The position numbers and the translations under genes were made by a program. A stretch of 64,000 nucleotides of DNA from Pseudoflavonifractor sp. Marseille-P3106 (GTDB taxonomy: Bacteria > Bacillota > Clostridia > Oscillospirales > Oscillospiraceae): assembly GCA_900169975.1 (NCBI GenBank), contig LT827121.1, positions 62,001 to 126,000 on the forward strand, written 5' to 3'. Shown here piece by piece: positions 1 through 7,252 of this stretch. The notes beneath the pieces are model-generated. The model did no database searches. It was not told the origin of the DNA and worked only from the letters and a program-made list of their open reading frames with translations. Position 1 is the stretch's first letter, and every line of letters starts with the position of its first letter.

Positions 1-682
1 CGGACTGGCCCACACGGATCTGGCCCTCATAGGCCCAGCTGTAATAGAGATGCAGGCGGAGCCGGGTGTCGTTGACCACGGTGGCGACGGCGTCGCCCAC
101 GCTCATGTCCTTGCCGGCCTTGATATCGGAGTTGACGTCGATGAGCTTGCCCGCGTGGGGAGCCGTGATGGTGAGATTGGCCACATTTTCCTGGAGCTTG
201 GCCAGTTCCTTGTTGTAGTCGCTCACCGTTTCCTGGGCCTTGCGCACATTGTCCTGTGCGGTGCGCACCGCTTCCTGAGCGGCGGTGTCGTCCAGGTTGT
301 AGAGCAGCTGTCCCTGGGTGACGGTGTCCCCCTCCTGGACAAAAAGCTCCAGTACGTTGTAGCCCGCCTCGGGGGTGACGGCGGCCGAGGTCTTGGCCCG
401 GGCGTTGCCGGTGCCCTCCACCATGCTCTGGATGGAACCTCGGTAGACGGCGGTGGTCATCACTTCACCCAATTCGCTGGTCTCGTCCTTGAAAACAAAT
501 TTTCGCAGGAGGACCACGGAGGTGATGATGATGGCTGCGGCCACCACCAGGGCAATGATCCGCCGGATGAGCTTGCGGCGCTTCTGCTTCTGCTCGTGAG
601 TGGCGGGGCCTTTCTGATTTTTGGATGGGGCGGCGGGGGTCTGGGGGTCCTGCTGGACCACCGGAGTCTGCTGTTCGGTCAT
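1..682 (-). CDS. HlyD/MacA-family efflux adaptor, N-terminal part (runs off the window)
   Basis: The gene reads leftward from an ATG at 682, preceded by GGAGGAAG, and is cut by the window edge, leaving about 227 residues. It begins with a Pro/Gln-rich, then Lys/Arg-rich, cytoplasmic tail, followed by one membrane segment at about residues 40-59. A biotinyl-lipoyl-like half motif follows (GYNVLELFVQEGDTVTQGQLL), then a coiled coil (about 130-165, heptad-like KAQETVSDYNKELAKLQENV) and the return half of the lipoyl domain (TITAPHAGKLIDV). This order is that of periplasmic-adaptor proteins, which in Gram-positives couple to MacB-type ABC permeases. The partner genes would lie to the left and are not visible. 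Family is confident; substrate is unknown. Confidence 0.85.
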   Translation of the reverse strand, partial: MTEQQTPVVQQDPQTPAAPSKNQKGPATHEQKQKRRKLIRRIIALVVAAAIIITSVVLLRKFVFKDETSELGEVMTTAVYRGSIQSMVEGTGNARAKTSAAVTPEAGYNVLELFVQEGDTVTQGQLLYNLDDTAAQEAVRTAQDNVRKAQETVSDYNKELAKLQENVANLTITAPHAGKLIDVNSDIKAGKDMSVGDAVATVVNDTRLRLHLYYSWAYEGQIRVGQS

Positions 683-719
683 GGCGCTTCCTCCTGGCTG
701 TTCATATTCTTTCCAATTT

Positions 720-749
720 ATTATAAGGGGCCTGGTTTCCCGATAGCAA
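720..749 (-). promoter_or_regulatory. Promoter of the efflux adaptor gene
   Basis: On the minus strand a -35 TTGCTA (749-744) and a perfect -10 TATAAT (725-720) are separated by 18 bp. They lie about 40 bp upstream of the adaptor start at 682. This is a typical vegetative sigma factor arrangement. Confidence 0.6.
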
Positions 750-868
750 GAACAAAGCGGTGACAAATTCTTAAAAGTTTCTGAAGGTGTCCCGGGGCTT
801 TTGAGCTTTATTGGGTTCAGACGGTTTAAAAAGGAAAAAGTTCCCCCTGTATTCAGTAGGTTGGAAAT

Positions 869-912
869 AAAAACAAAAAGAGGACCCGGCACCGTCACGG
901 CGCCGGGTCCTG
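869..912 (-). terminator. Rho-independent terminator after pgcA
   Basis: A 13-bp GC-rich stem (881-893 with 899-911, one G-U pair on the minus transcript) with a 5-nt loop is followed on the minus strand by CTTTTTGTTTTT. It sits 15 bp beyond the pgcA stop. Confidence 0.9.
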
Positions 913-926
913 GAAAAGAATCAGAT

Positions 927-2654
927 TCAGGCCTTTAGGGTCTCTGCCCAGGCGGCGTATTTGTCCACCTTTTCATCACAGACCGTCCGGCTCTCTCCCT
1001 GGGCCAGGATATAGACCTTGACCTTGGGCTCGGTGCCAGAGGGGCGGACGATCAGGTCGGTGCCGTCGGCGAGCTTGTACTTGAGCACGTTGGACCCCTT
1101 GAGCTCCATCTCGGCTTTGACACCGGTGGCGACGGTCTCCTCCACGCCGGAGGCGTAGTCCTTCCGGGTGACGACGCCCACGCCGGCGATCTCGGTGAGA
1201 GGATGCTCCCGCAGGCCGGACATGAGCTTGGCCATCTTCGCCAGGCCGTCCAGGCCGGGCATCACCAGGTTGAGGGTCTTTTCCGCATAGTCGCCGTATT
1301 TGGCGTACAGCTCCTGAAGGGCGTCGTAGAGGGTCATGCCCCGGTCATAGTACCAGGCCGCCATCTCGGTGCACACCAGAGCGGCGGTGACGGCATCCTT
1401 GTCCCGGACGTAGTCGCCCATCATATAGCCGTAGCTTTCCTCATAGGAGAAGATGACCTTGCCCACGCCGGAGGCCTCCAGGGCGTTCTTCTTTTCGGCC
1501 ATGAATTTAAAGCCGGTGAAGGTGTCGTACATCTGCACACCGTTGACCTCGGCCACTTTGCGGGCCATCTCGGTGGTGACGATGGTCTTGAGGGCGGCGG
1601 CGTTGGCGGGAAGGGTGCCCATGCGCTTTTTTGCCCCGATGACATAGTCCAGCAGCAGCACGCCGGTCTGGTTGCCCGAGAGGGTGACGTAGTCGCCCTT
1701 GCTGTCCCGGACCATGATGCCAACCCGGTCGGCGTCCGGGTCGGAGCCGAGGATGAAGTCCGCTCCCTCCTTCCGGGCCAGTTCCACCGCCAGGGCGAAG
1801 CCCTCGGGATTCTCCGGGTTGGGGGAGACCACCGTGGGGAAATTGCCGTCCAGGACCATCTGCTCGGGCACACAGAGGACGTGCTTCATTCCCAGGCGTT
1901 TGAGAGCCTCGGGAATGAGCCGGTAGCCGGTGCCGTGGAAGGGGGTGTAGACCATCTTGAAGCGGTCGGCCACCTTGGCCACCACCGCTTTATCGGTGGC
2001 CTGACCCATGACCTGCTCCAAAAACCTCTCGTCGGTTTCGGCCCCCATAAGGGTGACGAGGCCCTGCCGGACGGCCTCGGCATAGTCCAGGCGGCGGATG
2101 CCGTCAAAGATGTCGATCTCCCCCATCTTCCTGGCGATGGCGTCGGCGTGGTGGGGGGGGAGCTGGGCGCCGTCGGCCCAGTAGACCTTGTAGCCGTTAT
2201 ACTCCTTGGGGTTGTGGCTGGCGGTGACATTCACACCGGCGGTGCAGCCGTACGCCCGGATGGCGAAGGACAGCTCGGGGGTGGGGCGGAGCGATTCAAA
2301 AATGCGGCTGGGGATGCCGTTGCCCGCCATGACGGCGCACACCTCCTCGGCAAACTCCCGGGAGTGGTTGCGGCAGTCGTGGCAGACCGCCACGCCATTT
2401 TTCACCGCCTCGGGCCCCTCGGCCAGAATGACCTCGGCAAAGGCCTGGGTGGCGTGGCGGATGACATGGATGTTCATATTGTGAAGGCCGGTGCACATCG
2501 TCCCGCGCAGCCCGGCGGTGCCAAACTCGAGGGGGGCAAAGAAACGGCTCTCGATCTCCTTCTCATCTCCGGAGATGGCCCGGAGTTCGGATTTCTCCGC
2601 TTCACTGAGGGCGGGGCTGGAGAGCCACTTTTGATAAGTATCCTGGTAAGTCAT
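927..2654 (-). CDS. pgcA: Phosphoglucomutase/phosphomannomutase
   Basis: A 575-residue alpha-D-phosphohexomutase that interconverts hexose-1- and hexose-6-phosphates via a phosphoserine. All four family signatures are visible: the N-terminal GTAGLRG (about 45-51), the active-site loop TASHNPK with the phosphorylated Ser146, the metal loop GSDPDADRVG (303-312; Asp305/307/309), the sugar-binding FSYEESYGY, and the C-terminal phosphate-binding RPSGTEPK. Length matches Bacillus PgcA (about 580). The ATG at 2654 overlaps the stop of the upstream small gene by 4 bp, so they are probably co-translated. It could supply glucose-1-phosphate to the glycogen genes at 48-57 kb, which is an inference. Confidence 0.95.
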   Translation of the reverse strand: MTYQDTYQKWLSSPALSEAEKSELRAISGDEKEIESRFFAPLEFGTAGLRGTMCTGLHNMNIHVIRHATQAFAEVILAEGPEAVKNGVAVCHDCRNHSREFAEEVCAVMAGNGIPSRIFESLRPTPELSFAIRAYGCTAGVNVTASHNPKEYNGYKVYWADGAQLPPHHADAIARKMGEIDIFDGIRRLDYAEAVRQGLVTLMGAETDERFLEQVMGQATDKAVVAKVADRFKMVYTPFHGTGYRLIPEALKRLGMKHVLCVPEQMVLDGNFPTVVSPNPENPEGFALAVELARKEGADFILGSDPDADRVGIMVRDSKGDYVTLSGNQTGVLLLDYVIGAKKRMGTLPANAAALKTIVTTEMARKVAEVNGVQMYDTFTGFKFMAEKKNALEASGVGKVIFSYEESYGYMMGDYVRDKDAVTAALVCTEMAAWYYDRGMTLYDALQELYAKYGDYAEKTLNLVMPGLDGLAKMAKLMSGLREHPLTEIAGVGVVTRKDYASGVEETVATGVKAEMELKGSNVLKYKLADGTDLIVRPSGTEPKVKVYILAQGESRTVCDEKVDKYAAWAETLKA

Positions 2655-2959
2655 AGCACTTCCTCCTTATTTTCTTCTCCGGCGGGTCTCCCCGCCGCGG
2701 TCAGCAGTGTTTCGGCTGTCTCCCGAAGGGAGCGGGGCACATAGACACGCACGCCCTCCGGAGAAAAACCGCCGTAGACGAAGCCGATCTGGCCGGGGCC
2801 GGAACGGCTGGTGAGATAGGGAATGCCGAAGGATTCCAGCATGGAGCGGTGGATGCCGGCAAAGCCGGCAAAATCTCCCCAGGTCCCCGGAAGGACGGCT
2901 TCTTCCGGCGCCCCGCCGGGGCCCTTGGGCCGCTGAAAAAGCAGCTCCTCCGCGGACAT
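2651..2959 (-). CDS. Small DUF2007-like protein between rlmH and pgcA
   Basis: A 102-residue protein. I start it at the ATG at 2959, which has GGAGGTG 5 nt upstream; an in-frame GTG at 2974 overlaps the rlmH stop and has no such site. The centre (MLESFGIPYL, then GGFSPEGVRVYVPRSLRETAETLL) resembles the ferredoxin-like DUF2007 fold of putative signal-transducing proteins, which bind short ligands or proteins. It has no membrane segment and no metal-site cysteines. It is translationally coupled to pgcA (ATGA overlap) and sits directly after rlmH. The family assignment comes from motif shape only and the function is unknown. Confidence 0.65.
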   Translation of the reverse strand: MSAEELLFQRPKGPGGAPEEAVLPGTWGDFAGFAGIHRSMLESFGIPYLTSRSGPGQIGFVYGGFSPEGVRVYVPRSLRETAETLLTAAGRPAGEENKEEVL

Positions 2960-2970
2960 GGCGCACCTCC

Positions 2971-3453
2971 TCACTTGTGGTAGCTGGAGCCCTCGCTGAT
3001 CTTAAACGCCCGGTAGATCTGCTCCAGGAGCATCACACGGGCCAGGTGGTGGGGAAAGGTCATGGGGGACATGGAAAGCCGCATCCGAGCCTCCCGTTTC
3101 AGGCCTTCATCCAGACCATAGGAGCCGCCGATGAGAAAGACCAGGTGTTTGGCGGCATCGGTGGCCCAGTCCTCCATCAGGGCGGCAAGCTCCTCGCTGG
3201 AGCGGAGCTTGCCCTCCACGCACAGGGCGACCACGGCGGAGCCGGGAGGGAGCTTGGCGCGGATGGCGGCGGCCTCTTTGGACAGGGCGGCGTCGATCTG
3301 GGCCTGGGAAGGGTTCTGGGGCAGGCGCTCTTCGGCCAGCTCGGTGACGCGGAGATCACAGTAAGCGCCCAGACGCTTGGAATACTCGCTGACCGCGTCG
3401 GTGTAAAATTTCTCCTTGAGCCTGCCCACGCAGAGGATATGGATATTTCTCAT
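2971..3453 (-). CDS. rlmH: 23S rRNA pseudouridine(1915) N3-methyltransferase RlmH
   Basis: A 160-residue SPOUT-class methyltransferase, the usual RlmH length (155-160). It uses S-adenosylmethionine to methylate pseudouridine 1915 in helix 69 of 23S rRNA on assembled 70S ribosomes. Diagnostic segments are the N-terminal ILCVGRLKE, the cofactor-binding knot FLIGGSYGL, and the C-terminal MTFPHHLARVMLLEQIYRAFKI ending in the invariant SYHK. It lies 3 bp after walJ. The rlmH-walJ pairing near walRK genes is common in Firmicutes, where rlmH (yydA) follows walJ. Confidence 0.97.
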   Translation of the reverse strand: MRNIHILCVGRLKEKFYTDAVSEYSKRLGAYCDLRVTELAEERLPQNPSQAQIDAALSKEAAAIRAKLPPGSAVVALCVEGKLRSSEELAALMEDWATDAAKHLVFLIGGSYGLDEGLKREARMRLSMSPMTFPHHLARVMLLEQIYRAFKISEGSSYHK

Positions 3454-3456
3454 GCT

Positions 3457-4242
3457 TTATACCTCGTAGGCCCGGGAGGGCTCGCTCCGGGGCGCGGCGG
3501 CCAGGGTCACATCCCGGTCGGGGTCGATACCGGCGCGGCGGAAGAGGTCGCCGGAGACGCGGAGGGCCTGGGCGGGGGTGTTGTTCTCAGCGGAGAGGTG
3601 GGCCAGCAGAATGGTGTGGGCCCCGGCTTCCGCACAGCAGCAGGCCAGGGCAGCCCCGGCTTCGTTGGACAGGTGGCCTTTGTCCCCCAGGATCCGGGCT
3701 TTTAAGTAATAGGGATAGGGGCCTGACTGAAGCCAGTCCACATCATGGTTGGACTCGCACACCAGGAGATGGGCGCCACGGACACCGGAGAGCACCGGGT
3801 CGGAAACATAGCCCAAATCGGTGACCACCGCCGCTTTTCTTCCCCCGTGGGTGAGGGCAAAGCCCATGGGCTCCGCGGCGTCATGGGAGATGGGAAAGGT
3901 CTCCACCCCGAAAGGGCCCACGTCCAGGCTTGCTCCCGGCTTTACCGGGCGGACCAGGTCCTCCAGCGCCGCAATGCGGCAGCAGAGCTGCCGGGCTGTG
4001 CCGGGGCTGGCATAGACGGGCAGGGCAAATTTTTTGGTAAGGGTGGCAAGTCCGGCGATGTGGTCCGAGTGCTCGTGGGTGATAAAGACGCCGGAGAGCG
4101 TTTGAGGGGCCACACCGAAGGCGGCCAGGGCGGTGGTGATGCGGCGGCAGGAGACGCCCGCGTCTATCAGAATATGGGCTCCTTGAGCGCTCACCAGCAG
4201 GCAGTTGCCGGAGGAGCCGCTGGCTATGGTTCGGATCTCCAA
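3457..4242 (-). CDS. walJ: Metallo-beta-lactamase-fold hydrolase WalJ/YycJ
   Basis: A 261-residue MBL-fold protein. The frame stays open upstream through murA, but the true start is the TTG at 4242 (MEIRTIASGSSGNC), with AAGGAG 7 nt upstream. The metal-binding motif THEHSDH is at residues 55-61, with later ligands in ISHDA, VTDLGYVSD and CESNHD. The YLKARILGDKGHLSN stretch is typical of YycJ proteins, which link cell-wall control to DNA replication and repair in Firmicutes. In Bacillus this gene belongs to the walRKHIJ operon. Here it lies on the opposite strand, with murA and the nudix gene between it and walRK. Confidence 0.9.
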   Translation of the reverse strand: MEIRTIASGSSGNCLLVSAQGAHILIDAGVSCRRITTALAAFGVAPQTLSGVFITHEHSDHIAGLATLTKKFALPVYASPGTARQLCCRIAALEDLVRPVKPGASLDVGPFGVETFPISHDAAEPMGFALTHGGRKAAVVTDLGYVSDPVLSGVRGAHLLVCESNHDVDWLQSGPYPYYLKARILGDKGHLSNEAGAALACCCAEAGAHTILLAHLSAENNTPAQALRVSGDLFRRAGIDPDRDVTLAAAPRSEPSRAYEV

Positions 4243-4327
4243 AAAATCGCTCCTTAACGTCACAGAATGAGGGTGAGAAAAAGCGGCGGCGTGTCGCCGC
4301 CGCTGAACGGGCCGGAAGGAAAATGAT

Positions 4328-5626
4328 TCAGCCCACCTGGGCGGATTTGGCTTCGTCGGGGGTGACCACCACCCGGATGTCCGCGCCGATGCCGGAGAGC
4401 TTGCGGACAATGTCCTCATAGCCCCGCTCAATGAAGCGGATCTGGCTGACCTCGGTGGTGCCGTGGGCCGCCAGGCCGGCGATGACCAGAGCGGCGCCCG
4501 CCCGCAGGTCGGGGGCCTCCACCGATGCGCCGGTGAGGTAGGGAACGCCTTCAATGATGGCGACTTTGCCGTCCACCTGAATTTGAGCGCCCATACGACG
4601 GAACTCGTCCACATAGCGGTAACGGTTGTCCCACACGCCCTCGGTAAGGACACTGGTGCCCTCCGCCAGGCAGAGACAGGCGGCCACCTGGGGCTGCATG
4701 TCGGTGGGGAAGCCGGGATAGGGCAGGGTCTTGACGTTGGTGCGGGTGAGCTTGCCGGTGCGCCGGACCAGGACGGCATCGTCCATCTCCTCCACCTCGG
4801 CGCCCATTTCCGCGATCTTCGCGGCAATGCACTCCAGGTGCTTGGGAATGACGTTTTTGATGAGAAGTTCCCCGCCGGTGGCGGTGACGGCGGCCATGTA
4901 GGTGCCCGCCTCGATCTGGTCTGGGATGATGGAATAGCTGCCGCCGGAGAGGCGGGAAACGCCACGGATCTTGATGACGTCGGTCCCTGCGCCCATGATG
5001 GAGGCACCCATGGAGTTCAGAAAGTTGGCCAGGTCCACGATGTGGGGTTCCTTGGCGGCGTTCTCAATGATGGTGGTGCCCTCGGCCAGAGTGCCCGCCA
5101 GCATCAGATTCATGGTGGCGCCCACCGAGACGATGTCCATGTAGACGGTGGTGCCCATGAGATGGCCGCTGCGCGCCACGGCGTGGATGATGCCGCCGTT
5201 CACGTCCACGTCCGCGCCCATGGCGGTGAAGCCCTTGATGTGCTGGTCAATGGGCCGCCCCCGGCCGCCGAAATCACAGCCGCCGGGGGGGGGGACCTCG
5301 GCGGAGCCGAAGCGGCCCAGCAGGGCGCCGATGAGATAATAGGAGGCGCGGATCTTCCGGGCCAGGGCGTCGGGGACCCGGGCGTTGCGGATGTGGGAGC
5401 AGTCGATCTCCACAGTGGTGCGGTTGATGGTTTTGACATCAGCGCCCAGCTCCTGGAGAATGTTGAGGATCAGCGTCACGTCGCTGATCTGGGGGATGTT
5501 TTCAATGCGGCAGACACCGTTGACCAGAAGAGCGGCGGGGAGAATGGCCACCGCCGCGTTTTTCGCGCCGGAGATCTCCACTGCGCCGTAAAGCGGTTTC
5601 CCGCCATGGATCACATATTTCGTCAA
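4328..5626 (-). CDS. murA: UDP-N-acetylglucosamine 1-carboxyvinyltransferase MurA
   Basis: A 432-residue EPSP-synthase-fold enzyme that transfers enolpyruvate from PEP to UDP-GlcNAc, the first committed step of peptidoglycan synthesis. Substrate-binding GAKNAAVAILPA (20-31) and the catalytic loop with Cys117 in PGGCDFG are present, so fosfomycin sensitivity is expected. The loop reads GGCDFGGRGRPID, two residues (Arg-Gly) longer than the usual GGCxxGxRPID, an oddity beside the active site. The C-terminus ends with the GYEDIVRKLSGIGADI stretch of the family. It has its own promoter and about 120 nt of leader. Followed by walJ 85 bp downstream. Confidence 0.96.
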   Translation of the reverse strand: MTKYVIHGGKPLYGAVEISGAKNAAVAILPAALLVNGVCRIENIPQISDVTLILNILQELGADVKTINRTTVEIDCSHIRNARVPDALARKIRASYYLIGALLGRFGSAEVPPPGGCDFGGRGRPIDQHIKGFTAMGADVDVNGGIIHAVARSGHLMGTTVYMDIVSVGATMNLMLAGTLAEGTTIIENAAKEPHIVDLANFLNSMGASIMGAGTDVIKIRGVSRLSGGSYSIIPDQIEAGTYMAAVTATGGELLIKNVIPKHLECIAAKIAEMGAEVEEMDDAVLVRRTGKLTRTNVKTLPYPGFPTDMQPQVAACLCLAEGTSVLTEGVWDNRYRYVDEFRRMGAQIQVDGKVAIIEGVPYLTGASVEAPDLRAGAALVIAGLAAHGTTEVSQIRFIERGYEDIVRKLSGIGADIRVVVTPDEAKSAQVG

Positions 5627-5943
5627 AGTTGTACCCTCGATCCTTCACCGGCCGGACAGACTGTCCGGCGACTATTGTCAGGCCGGAAAACTTCTGAAAC
5701 CGGCCGTTTCTATTGTGCCCTGTTCCTGCGTACATACACACAGAGATACATTGTTATTATAGCATTATCTGATTTGAAAAGTAAAGATGATTTTCTGAAG
5801 TTTCAAGGGAACCGTGGAGAGGGTCCGAAACGGGCATTCACGGGGGAAAGCGTCTGTTTTCGTGGAAAAAGTTCGAGGTGGCGGAATGATTTTTGTTGTG
5901 ATATACTACTTCTATCTAAATTCCATACAGTGGGGTGGTTTGT
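5627..5943. promoter_or_regulatory. Divergent promoter region between murA and the nudix-walRK operon
   Basis: Minus strand, for murA: -35 TTTACT (5785-5780), 18-bp spacer, extended -10 TGC-TATAAT (5761-5756). The murA leader holds a near-perfect hairpin (GCCGGACAG / CTGTCCGGC, about 5650-5672). Plus strand, for the nudix gene: extended -10 TGA-TATACT (5899-5907) without a good -35. I see no open gene in these 317 bp. Confidence 0.65.
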
Positions 5944-6498
5944 TTGAAACTGACGGAGGAGACTGTGGACAGCCGGGTCCTTTATCGGGGGAAGATCATT
6001 ACCGTGCGGAAGGACACCGCCCGGCTGGAGGATGGAAAGACGGCCGGGCGGGAAGTGGTGGAGCATCCCGGCGGGGTGTGCATCCTCCCCCTGGAGTCTG
6101 ACGGGAGCGTGCTCACGGTGCGTCAGTTCCGCTATCCTTTTGGAAGGGTGGTGGAGGAGCTGCCAGCCGGAAAACTGGACGGGCCGGAGGACCCCCGCGC
6201 AGCGGCCGAGCGGGAGCTGTCGGAAGAGGTGGGGGCCAAGGCCGGGGAGCTGATCGATCTGGGCGAGCTGGTCATGTCTCCCGGCTTCTGCACGGAGGTG
6301 CTCCACATGTATTTGGCCAGAGGGCTGGCCTATGGAGAGCAGCATCTCGACGAGGATGAATTTTTGACGGTGGAGCGGGCACCCTTTTCCGCCTTGGTGG
6401 AGCGGGTGATGGCGGGGGAGATCACCGACGCCAAGACCGTGGCCGTTGTGTTGAAAACCAAGGAATATCTGAGCCGTGAGGCAGGAGGGACGAAATGA
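5944..6498 (+). CDS. NUDIX hydrolase, ADP-ribose pyrophosphatase type
   Basis: A 184-residue protein. I choose the TTG at 5944 because GGGGTGG lies 5 nt upstream; an in-frame GTG at 5935 lacks a site. The Nudix box is complete: G-KLDGP-E-DPRAAAE-REL-SEE-V-GA matches GX5EX7REUXEEXGU. The N-terminal strand VDSRVLYRGKIITVRKD and the PGFCTEVLHMYLARGL segment after the box are typical of bacterial ADP-ribose pyrophosphatases, which cleave ADP-ribose to AMP and ribose-5-phosphate. The stop overlaps the walR ATG by 4 bp, so it is the first gene of the two-component operon. Confidence 0.9.
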   Translation: MKLTEETVDSRVLYRGKIITVRKDTARLEDGKTAGREVVEHPGGVCILPLESDGSVLTVRQFRYPFGRVVEELPAGKLDGPEDPRAAAERELSEEVGAKAGELIDLGELVMSPGFCTEVLHMYLARGLAYGEQHLDEDEFLTVERAPFSALVERVMAGEITDAKTVAVVLKTKEYLSREAGGTK

Positions 6499-7208
6499 GC
6501 AAGCGGATTCTCATTGTGGAGGATGAAAAGAATATCGTGGATATCCTCGCCTTTAACCTGAGCAAGGAGGGCTATGACACGCTGGAGGCCTACGACGGAC
6601 AGACCGGGCTGGAACTGGCGCTGGCGGAGAACCCCGACCTGATCCTGCTGGATCTGATGCTGCCCCGGATGAACGGCTTCGACGTGTGCCGGGCGGTGCG
6701 GGAGTCAAACCGCTCTACTCCCATTATTATGCTCACCGCCCGGGAGGAGGAGACCGACAAGGTCCTGGGACTGGAGCTGGGGGCGGACGACTACATAACC
6801 AAACCATTCTCCATGCGGGAGCTCCTGGCCCGGGTGAAGGCCAATATCCGGCGCACCGATATGCTGACCGAGCAGCCGGCGGATCCCGCCAAAAGCGGGC
6901 AGCAGCGGCTGGAGCGGGGGAGAGTGCTGGTGGATCTGGGACTGATGATGGCCTTCAAGGACGGCAGGGCGCTGGATCTGACCCAGAGGGAGTTTGAACT
7001 GCTGAAATTTTTGGCCGCGCAGCCGGAGAAGGTGTTCTCCCGGGAGGCCCTCATGGAGCATGTGTGGAACTACGAGGGCTATGTGGGCGATGTGCGGGCG
7101 GTGGATGTGGCCGTTCGGAGACTGCGGGAGAAGATCGAGGACGATCCGGCGAACCCGTCGTTCATTGTGACGCGGCGGGGGCTGGGGTATCTGTTTCACG
7201 AGGGGTAA
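6495..7208 (+). CDS. walR: OmpR/PhoB-family response regulator, WalR-like
   Basis: A 237-residue regulator. The receiver domain (1-120) has the acidic pair at EDE (9-11), the phosphoacceptor Asp in LLDLMLP (about 54), the switch Thr in MLTAREE and Lys in ITKPF. A short linker leads to a winged helix-turn-helix (about 140-235) with the LTQREFELLKFLA and FSREALMEHVWNYEG signatures. The adjacent kinase followed by YycH- and YycI-like genes points to the essential cell-wall regulator WalR rather than PhoP. Translation is coupled to the nudix gene by a 4-bp overlap. Confidence 0.87.
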   Translation: MSKRILIVEDEKNIVDILAFNLSKEGYDTLEAYDGQTGLELALAENPDLILLDLMLPRMNGFDVCRAVRESNRSTPIIMLTAREEETDKVLGLELGADDYITKPFSMRELLARVKANIRRTDMLTEQPADPAKSGQQRLERGRVLVDLGLMMAFKDGRALDLTQREFELLKFLAAQPEKVFSREALMEHVWNYEGYVGDVRAVDVAVRRLREKIEDDPANPSFIVTRRGLGYLFHEG

Positions 7209-7252
7209 TGCCCCGGACGCGAGAGGCAATTCCAAGGAGAGGATGATCTGGT

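Noticed and set aside
4243-5007. N-terminal extension of walJ over murA
   Set aside because: The extension is Ser/Pro/Arg-rich shadow of murA; the TTG at 4242 with AAGGAG gives the exact family N-terminus.
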